The notes under the pieces are model-generated. The model saw only the letters and a program-made list of their open reading frames with translations. It did no database searches and was not told the origin of the DNA. A program made the translations under genes and the position numbers. From Microvelia longipes (Eukaryota > Arthropoda > Insecta > Hemiptera > Veliidae), in assembly GCA_018340805.1 (NCBI GenBank), contig JACMZG010001913.1, forward strand, positions 14,472,290-14,536,289: a stretch of 64,000 nucleotides of DNA, written 5' to 3'. This document shows positions 56,161 to 64,000 of the stretch, one piece after another; the first letter of the stretch is position 1, and every line of letters starts with the position of its first letter.

Positions 56161-56789
56161 TAAATGGGCTTTCAAAACTAATGGTTGGTCACTCAAAGCG
56201 TGTCTATCCATTGGCCCCTATGATCTTGAAGAAAATGTAGGTTCTTTGACATTAAAGCTCTTCGGGGTTTGTTTTTTTGTTTATAGAAAATACTTCCGGT
56301 GATATTTTAACTTTAAAACAATTAATTCAACTGTGTTTCAGCAGTAAAAGGTTTGGTTTTATTTATTTTAATATTTTTTAGTGAAATAGAATTTCCTGTC
56401 TATTGACAGCTGATTCATTTCCACTCAAAGGAAAGGAAATGTTAAAACTGCATTTATGATCTCAAACTAGCTGGATACTTCTGGAATGAACCATTCCTTG
56501 ATCAAATGTTATCATTTTCAATAAATTGATTAATTGATAAAATTATTAAATGTCTATCCAATCAAAAATACATTATTCCTTTTAGATTAATTAATTTTCT
56601 TTTTTGCTTTATATTATTCGATCCTTAGAAATACTTGTATATTACCTTGAATAAAATTAATTGAATTGACCTTTCCAAATGTAAGTTTTATGCAAAAAAA
56701 ATTGGATAAAGAGTAAAGGTACCTCTTAACATTTTTCAACTAATTCGCGTGCATCGTCCTCTAAAGAGCTTTGCACCTTTGCTTATTAC
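56161..56789. other. No recognisable gene
   Basis: AT-rich; nothing recognised. Confidence 0.4.
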
Positions 56790-57245
56790 ATTGTTTTCGT
56801 TATGCAGTGCTGTTTTCGATACACAGCGTTGTTTTCGTTACGCAGCGTTGTTGTTGTTACGTGGTGCTGTTTTCAACACACAGTGATGTTTTCGTAGCAT
56901 AGTGCTGTTTTCGTTACGTGGTGCTATTTACACTACGCAATGCTGTTTCCGATACACAGCGTTATTTTCGTTACGCAGTGTTGTTTTCGTTACGAAGCGT
57001 TGTTTTGTTACGTGGTGCTATTTACATTATGCAATGCTGTTTTCGTTACGCGGTGATGTTTTTTGTTACGCAGCGTTGTTTCGTTAATACGAAGAGCTCT
57101 TTTTGTATCGCGGTGGTGTTTTTACGCAATACTGTTTACGATACAAGTAAATGTTTACGTTATTTTCGTTACACAGTGCTTTCTTTTCGTTATGTAGTGC
57201 TGTTTTTGTTACGAAATACTGATTATGTTACGCTCTGCTGTTTAT
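56790..57245. repeat. 19-bp minisatellite (GTTGTTTTCGTTACGCAGC)n
   Basis: About 24 units of 19 bases with alternating variants ('gctgttttcgttacgtggt', 'gctatttacactacgcaat', 'gttgttttcgttacgaagc'). The two overlapping open frames (56902 and 56918) are products of the repeat and not genes. Confidence 0.9.
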
Positions 57246-58049
57246 CGCAAAGGAGAAATCGATAATTAACAAATACAGTTCATATTATGGAGTAATATGT
57301 ACGTGCGTTATGCGTACTACGCAGTACGCATAATGTGCTAATACCACCTAAGGTATATTTTAACTGTTAATTAATTTCAGTTATATATAACTGAAATCCA
57401 AACTATTTTTTAGGTGTTAAAGGCCACTCCTCAGTTATTTTTAATTGTAGGTATTTGAAAACTAAAAAGTTTTACATAGTTTCAAAACCGAGACAGGCTC
57501 GGGAAAAAATGTTTGTACTTTTTTTTAAACATTTATTTGCTCTTTACAAATTCGTAAAATGAAATAAAACAATGCATCTACTTTTTCTGAAAAAAGTTAG
57601 AAAAAAATGTTTTGTTCTTGTTTTTGTTGATTTTAAGTGAGCTGACGAATATTTTTTCTTAGTTTTAGATTGTATGGTTACAGACAAATAGAGGGGTTTA
57701 GGTTATAGTGTTAAGCTGACTCAAGTTTTACCATTTCTATCTAATAACTTAATTTTTGAAGTATATTAGCCAATGCTTTAGGCCTCGCACAATTCCACCT
57801 TATACTATCAGAGAGAAGCCTTACGAATACTTTTTGAAATGTTAGAATGCATGTATGTATTATTTCAATATACATATGCGGCGGTGACATTTTGCAAAAA
57901 TTGTGACAAAATTTAAAATATAAAAGAGAACAAAATATAATTATTCATGTTTTGCAAAACACGGTAGTATCAAATGATAAACAAAACATAAAAAATCAAA
58001 AACGAAATAGAATATACATTTAAATATACTTTTATCTGTAAATGTAATT
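57246..58049. other. Two palindromes, otherwise unannotated
   Basis: 57308-57333 pairs 'ttatgcgtac' with 'gtacgcataa' around 'tacgca'. 57375-57396 is a 22-bp palindrome, 'tttcagttata' and its complement. No gene was found. Confidence 0.5.
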
Positions 58050-58103
58050 TCATGTATATATCTCCATGTATGTATATATCAATCTATCTAATCTATCTAT
58101 CTA

Positions 58104-58186
<83 letters not shown>

Positions 58187-58196
58187 ATATATATTA

Positions 58197-58231
<35 letters not shown>

Positions 58232-58232
58232 A
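58050..58232. repeat. (ATCT)n and (TA)n microsatellite
   Basis: Short ATCT units at 58080-58106, then TA runs to about 58230. Confidence 0.95.
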
Positions 58233-58849
58233 CATACATACTTCAAATGTATAAATGTATGAAGTATCTAAAATACATTTGTTATTAACTCGATATCAAA
58301 GTTTAAATGTTGTCTACATTTCCGAGACATGTTCTGAATGTTAATGTTTTGATGCATGTTTTCCTCAACTCGTGGTTATGTATGCCATGCCCGTGGTGTA
58401 AACAAGTTTTGAAAACCAGACTTGATTTGTTTGTAAACAACCTGTCACTTTGAGTTACATCTTTTCCTTAGCATCTTCTTTGGATACTTGATTGTTTTCT
58501 CTTTGACACAGTTTTAATTCTAAAGCTAGAAATTATATGTTTACATTCGTATCTACGATGTCATGAAGAAAACGCATAGTTGTAGTAAAAAATGTATGAC
58601 CCTTTTAAATGAAGTTGACACATTTAACGACTTCTTTTGTAAATTTATCAATGCGTCAATTGTTGCTATGTATGCAAATTTTTAAATTATAACCTTATCA
58701 ATAAATAATACCTACCGCCTTGTTACATTGTTACATGCGGTCAATATGTTTTTAAAGCGCTGAGCGCATGTACTACTACAGTGCAATTAAAAAAAAATAT
58801 TTACTTAAAAAGTATTATACTATTAAAAGTTGTATAATACTTGAGGCTC
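58233..58849. other. No recognisable gene
   Basis: AT-rich; nothing recognised. Confidence 0.4.
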
Positions 58850-61800
58850 TTGGTACCAGGGTACTTTTTACCAGACTTTTCAACCCAAAAAGTAAATTAA
58901 CACTGAATTTTTCAAAGAACTAGGGTACATTCTTGATACCTAGGGTGCTTTTTCTAGACTTTTTAATCTATAGAGTTAATACTGAATTGGTCATTAATTT
59001 AAGGTACGTACTTGAGGTACTTTTACCAGACTTATCAATCTCTAAAAGTAAGTTAATTAATTTTTAAATTATCAAAGACTTCTTCTTGATACCTTCTTGA
59101 TACCTCTTGATACCTAGGGTACTTTTACTAGACTTTTTAATCTGTAAAGTTAATAGTTGACTTGTCATAGACTTAAGGTTCATACTTGATACTTAGGGTA
59201 CTTTTTCTAGACTTTTTAATTTATAAAGTTAATACTGAACTGGTCATAGACTTAAGGTACGTACTTGAGATATTTTAACCAGACTTTTCAAATGACAGAA
59301 GTACGTATAATTAATACGTTCTTTAATAGATAAAAGTAAGTTAACTAATTTTAAAATTATCAAAGACTTAAGGTGCATTCTAGATACCTAGGGTACTTTA
59401 CTAGACGTTTTATTAATAAAGTTAATTCTATTGAACTTATCTAAGACTTAAGGTTCATACTTGATACCTAGGGTACTTTACAAGACTTTTCAATCGATAA
59501 GTTAATTAATTTTAAAATTATCAAAGACTTAAGGTGCATTCTTGATACCTAGGGTACTTTTACTAGACGTTTTAATTAATAAAGTTAATTCATATTGAAC
59601 TTATCTAAGACTTAAGGTTCATACTTGATACCTAGGGTACTTTTACAAGACTTTTCAATCGATAAAGTTAATTAATTTTAAAATTTATCAAAGACTTAAG
59701 GTGCATCTTCTTGATACCTAGGTTACTTTTTACTAAGACGTTTTAAATAATGTTAATTCATTGAACTTATCTAAGACTTAAGGTTCATACTTGATACTAG
59801 GGTACTTTTACAAGACTTTTCAATCGATAAAGTTAATTAATTTTAAAATTATCAAAGACTTAAGTGCTTCTTGATACCTGGTTACTTTTACTAGCGTTTT
59901 ATTAATAAAGTTAATTATATTTAATCTATCTAAGACTTAAGTTATACGTGATACTAGGGTACTTTACAAGACTTTTCAATCGATAAAGTTAATTAATTTA
60001 AAATTATCAAAGACTTAAGGTGCATTCTTGATACCTAGGTTACTTTTACTAGACGTTTTAATTAATAAAGTTAATTCATATTGAACTTATCTAAGACTTA
60101 AGGTTCATACTTGATACCTAGGGTACTTTTACAAGACTTTTCAATCGATAAAGTTAATTAATTTTAAAATTATCAAAGACTTAAGGTGCATTCTTGATAC
60201 CTAGGTTACTTTTACTAGACGTTTTAATTAATAAAGTTAATTCATATTGAACTTATCTAAGACTTAAGGTTCATACGTGATACCTAGGGTACTTTACAAG
60301 ACTTTTCAATCGATAAAGTTAATTAATTTTAAAATTATCAAGACTTAAGGTGCATTCTTGATACCTAGGTTACTTTTACTAGACGTTTTAATTAATAAGT
60401 TAATTCATATTGAACTTATCTAGACTTAAGGTTCATACGTTACCTAGGTACTTTTACTAGACGTTTTAATTAATAAAGTTAATTCATATTGAACTTATCT
60501 AAGACTTAAGGTTCATACTTGATACCTAGGGTACTTTTACAAGACTTTTCAATCGATAAAGTTAATTAATTTTAAAATTATCAAAGACTTAAGGTGCATT
60601 CTTGATACCTAGGTTACTTTTACTAGACGTTTAATTAATAAAGTTAATTCATATTGAACTTATCTAAGACTTAAGGTTCATACGTGATACCTAGTACTTT
60701 TACAAGCTTTTCAATCGATAAAGTTAATTAATTTTAAATTATCAAAGACTTAAGGTGCATTCTTGATACCTAGGTTACTTTTACTAGACGTTTTAATTAA
60801 TAAAGTTAATTCATATTGAACTTATCTAAGACTTAAGGTTCATACTTGATACCTGGGTACTTTTACAAGACTTTTCAATCGATAAAGTTAACTAATTTTA
60901 AAATTATCAAAAGACTTAAGGTGCATTCTTGATACCTAGGTTACTTTTACTAGAGTTTCAATTAATAAGTTAATTCATAATGAACTTATCTAAGACTTAA
61001 GTTCATAGTGATACCTAGGGTACCTTTTACGAGACTTTTCAATCGATAAAGTTAATTAATTTTAAAATTATCAAAGACTTAAGGGTGCATTCTTGATACC
61101 TAGGGTACTTTTACTAGACGTTTTAATTTAATAAAGTTATTCATATTGAACTTATCTAAGACTTTTAGGTTCATACTTGATACCTAGGGTACTTTTACAA
61201 GACTTTCAATCGATAAAGTTAATTAATTTTAAAATTATCAAGACTTAAGGTGCATTCTGATACCTAAGGTACTTTTCTAGACGTTTTAATTAAAAGTTAT
61301 TCATATTGAACTTCTAAGACTTAAGGTTCATACGTTTGAAATAACCTAGGGTACTTTCTAGACGTTTTAATTTTATAAAGTTAATCAATTGAACTTACTA
61401 AGACTTAAGGTTCTACTTGTACCTAGGGTACTTTTACAGACTTTTTCATCGATAAAGTTAATTAATTTTTAAAATTATCAAAGACTTAAGGTGCTTCTTG
61501 ATACCTTGATACCTAGGGTACTTTTACTAGACTTTTTAATAAGTTAATCCGTTGACTTGTCATAGACTTAAGGTTCATACTTGATCTTAGGGTACTTTTT
61601 CTAGACTTTTATTTATAAGTTAATACTGAACTGGTACTTAAGGTACGTACTTGAGATATTTTAACCAGACTTTTCAATGACAGAAGTTACGTATACTTAA
61701 TACGTTCTTTATAGATAAACGTAAGTTACTATTTTAAATTATCAAGACTTAAAGGTGCATTCTCTGATACCTAGGTTTTTTTACTAGACGTTTTAATTAA

Positions 61801-62830
61801 TAAAGTTAATTCATTGAACTTATCTAAGACTTAAGGTTCATACTTGATACCTAGGGTACTTTTACAAGACTTTTCAATCGATAAAGTTAATTAATTTTAA
61901 AATTATCAAAGACTTAAGGTGCATTCTTGATACCTAGGGTACTTTTACTAGACGTTTTAATTAATAAAGTTAATTCATATTGAACTTATCTAAGACTTAA
62001 GGTTCAATACTTGATACCTAGGGTACTTTTACAAGACTTTCAATCGATAAAGTTAACCTAATTTTAAAATTATCAAAGACTTAAGGTGCATTCTTGATAC
62101 CTAGGTTACTTTTACTAGACGTTTTAATTAATAAAGTTAATTCAATTTAACTTATCTAAGACTTAGGTTCATACTTGATACCTAGGGTACTTTTACAAGA
62201 CTTTTCCATCGATAAAGTTAATTAATTTTAAATTTATCAAAGACTTAAGGTGCATTCTTGATACCTAGGTTACTTTTACTAGACGTTTTTTATTAATAAA
62301 GTAATTCATATTGAACTTATCTAGAATTAAGGTTCATACTTGATACCTAGGGTACTTTTACAAGACTTTCAATCGATAAGTTAATTAATTTTACAATTAT
62401 CAAAGACTTACAGTGCATTCTTGATACTAGGTTACTTTTACTAGACGTTTAATTAATAAAGTTAATTCATATTGAATTATCTAAGACTTAAGGTTCATAC
62501 GTGATACCTAGGGTACTTTTACAAGACTTTTCATCGTAAAGTTAATTAATTTTTAATATTTCAAGACTTAAGGTGCATTCTTGATAACTAGGTTACTTTA
62601 CTAGACGTTTTATTAATAAGTTAATTCATATTGAACTTATCTAAGACTTAGGTTCATCTTGATACCTAGGTACTTTTACAAGACTTTTCAATCGATAAAG
62701 TTAATTAATTTTAAAATTATCAAAGACAAGTGTTACCTAAGGGTTAAGACTCTATTGAATACTTAATCTAAGATTAAGGTTCTCGTGATACCTAGGGTAC
62801 TTTTACGAGACTATTTAATCTATAAACTTA
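58850..62830. repeat. Satellite array: 83-bp monomers in 166-bp dimers
   Basis: Two monomer types alternate. A begins 'tctaagacttaaggttcata' and contains 'acaagacttttcaatcgata'; B begins 'tcaaagacttaaggtgcatt' and contains 'actagacgttttaattaata'. Each is 83 bases, so the main unit is a 166-bp dimer, about 23 times. Edge variants ('ctggtcatag', 'cagaagtacgtataattaatacg') are at 59158-59345 and again at 61553-61735, about 2.4 kb apart, which shows a larger duplication. Many single-base deletions occur. Confidence 0.9.
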
Positions 62831-63469
62831 ATTATCTCTCAACTTATTCTTTATTATTTATATTGTAAGTAAATACGGCAATCTTACAGCGCACAATATA
62901 TTTTTTAATACCACCAATAAAATACTTTCGACAAAAAGATTTCTGACCCGTTAATAATACTCTATGAAACTTGAGAAAAATATATTTTTATACATTTCTT
63001 CTAGACTGTAGTTCCAAAGTCAATAAAAAAGTTAAAAAGTCACGTATACAGGATTTTTTACAATTTTCGAGGGGAAGAAATGTTTACTCAATATATTTTA
63101 CTATTTTCTATTAAACATAAACTAACTCATGTATAAGAAAGAAAATTTAAAATGCTTTAAAATAGAAAACTTGATTTTTTAAGACCTGGGAAAAAATTGA
63201 AATAAAAAATAGCACTACTTAACTTTTACCTGTAGCAGCTCAGGTTTGAAAAACTTAGCAAGTAAAAAAAAAATACTGAAAATGTATTAGTTAAAGTAAA
63301 AAGGTACTTTAAGAGAAAGGTACTTAATAAACTTTAAATTTAATAACATTTTTCTTTAAAAAACTTTAAAAATTTTAAGTTAATGTTATCAATGTTCAAA
63401 GTTGTTCCATCTTTAAAACAAGTTCAAATTTAAACAAGTTTAATATCTTCTTTTTAGGTTATCAACAAG
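62831..63469. other. No recognisable gene
   Basis: AT-rich; nothing recognised. Confidence 0.4.
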
Positions 63470-63737
63470 GTGGTTTGTTTCAGCTCTCTAATCATCTCTG
63501 CTCTCGGCTAAAGAGCGGTTTGTTTCAGCTCTCTAATCACTCTGCTCTCGGCTAAGAGTGGTTTGTTTCAGCTCTCTAATCATCTCTGCTCTCGGCTAAA
63601 GAGTGGTTTGTTTCAGCTCTCTAATCATCTCTGCTCTCAGCTAAAGAGTGGTTTGTTTTAGCTCTCTAATCATCTTTGCTCTCAGCTAAAGAGTGGTTTG
63701 TTTCAGCTCTCTAATCATATCTGCTCTCGGCTAAAGT
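63470..63737. repeat. 45-bp minisatellite, about six units
   Basis: The unit starts 'gtggtttgtttcagctctct' and ends 'ctctcggctaaaga'. The second unit has a base deletion. Each unit contains 'tttgtttcag', a good splice-acceptor sequence, and unit length is 15 codons; no exon is claimed. Confidence 0.9.
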
Positions 63738-63909
63738 TTTTAAATTATAATATGTTTGGGAATGGACATCATCCTTATTTTTATTTTCCTCATTTAACTA
63801 ATATAACATTATTGACCAAACTATTTAAACCTAATTTACGGCCGAAAGCTCAAACTTAGTGTTTTTATGCCTATCTGACCACTACCTCATAAAATTTCTT
63901 ATTTATCCT

Positions 63910-64000
63910 TATTTATATCGTAGGCATATAGAAAAAATATTGTAATAGCAAAACCCGGTAGTAGGTGAATTTTGATTTTTTTTAAATTTTCATGTAGTAT
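63910..64000 (+). repeat. Start of a family F2 copy
   Basis: 'atatcgtaggcatatagaaaaaatattgtaatagcaaaacccggta' matches the 5' part of F2 at 47290-47340. It runs off the window. Confidence 0.5.

Noticed and set aside
56902..57265. Two overlapping frames rich in Phe, Tyr and Arg
   Set aside because: Both arise from the 19-bp array, and units of 19 bp shift the frame regularly.

Overview
The window looks like AT-rich nuclear DNA of an animal, most likely an arthropod. It has spliceosomal exons, very large introns, many TA-rich microsatellites, tRNA-derived SINEs, LINE and Ty3-type retrotransposon remains, Penelope-like fragments and many inverted-repeat elements. The species cannot be determined from the sequence. 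Almost all protein-coding signal is in short exons; most long reading frames are repeats or chance.

Two host genes are supported. (1) A plus-strand gene of the DPP6/DPP10 type (single-pass type II membrane protein) has its first coding exon at 4195-4257 and its transmembrane exon at 44715-44928. They are separated by a 40.5-kb intron, and the rest of the gene should lie beyond 64 kb or in exons I could not find. (2) Inside that intron, on the opposite strand, is a complete four-exon gamma-glutamylcyclotransferase-like gene (41351 down to 30066, about 207 residues) with consensus splice sites and matching phases. The family's YGSN substrate loop is altered and its catalytic glutamate is replaced by glutamine, so I predict a non-catalytic paralog.

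Layout: 0-4 kb SINEs and inverted-repeat elements; 4.2 kb DPP-like exon 1; 4.5-5.3 kb degenerate tandem repeat; 8.1-9.6 kb a LINE 3' end split by an insertion with a 9-bp target duplication; 12-13 kb a Penelope-like GIY-YIG remnant followed by a hammerhead ribozyme core; 15.6-15.9 kb and 29.6-29.8 kb head-to-head pairs of hammerhead-like cores; 16.4-20.4 kb a 3'-truncated Ty3-type LTR retrotransposon embedded in a 13-bp satellite; 24.9-25.2 kb a near-perfect foldback element; 30.1-41.4 kb the antisense GGCT-like gene, whose second intron holds a 2.2-kb palindrome; 44.7 kb DPP-like exon 2; 49-50, 55-57, 58.9-62.8 and 63.5 kb several satellite and minisatellite arrays, including one built from 83-bp monomers arranged as 166-bp dimers.

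The most interesting items are the antisense catalytically altered GGCT gene, the set of seven hammerhead-like cores (two pairs sharing the same head-to-head layout), the long palindrome placed where two opposing transcripts would cross it, and the target-duplicated insertion whose ends are inverted arrays of short repeats.
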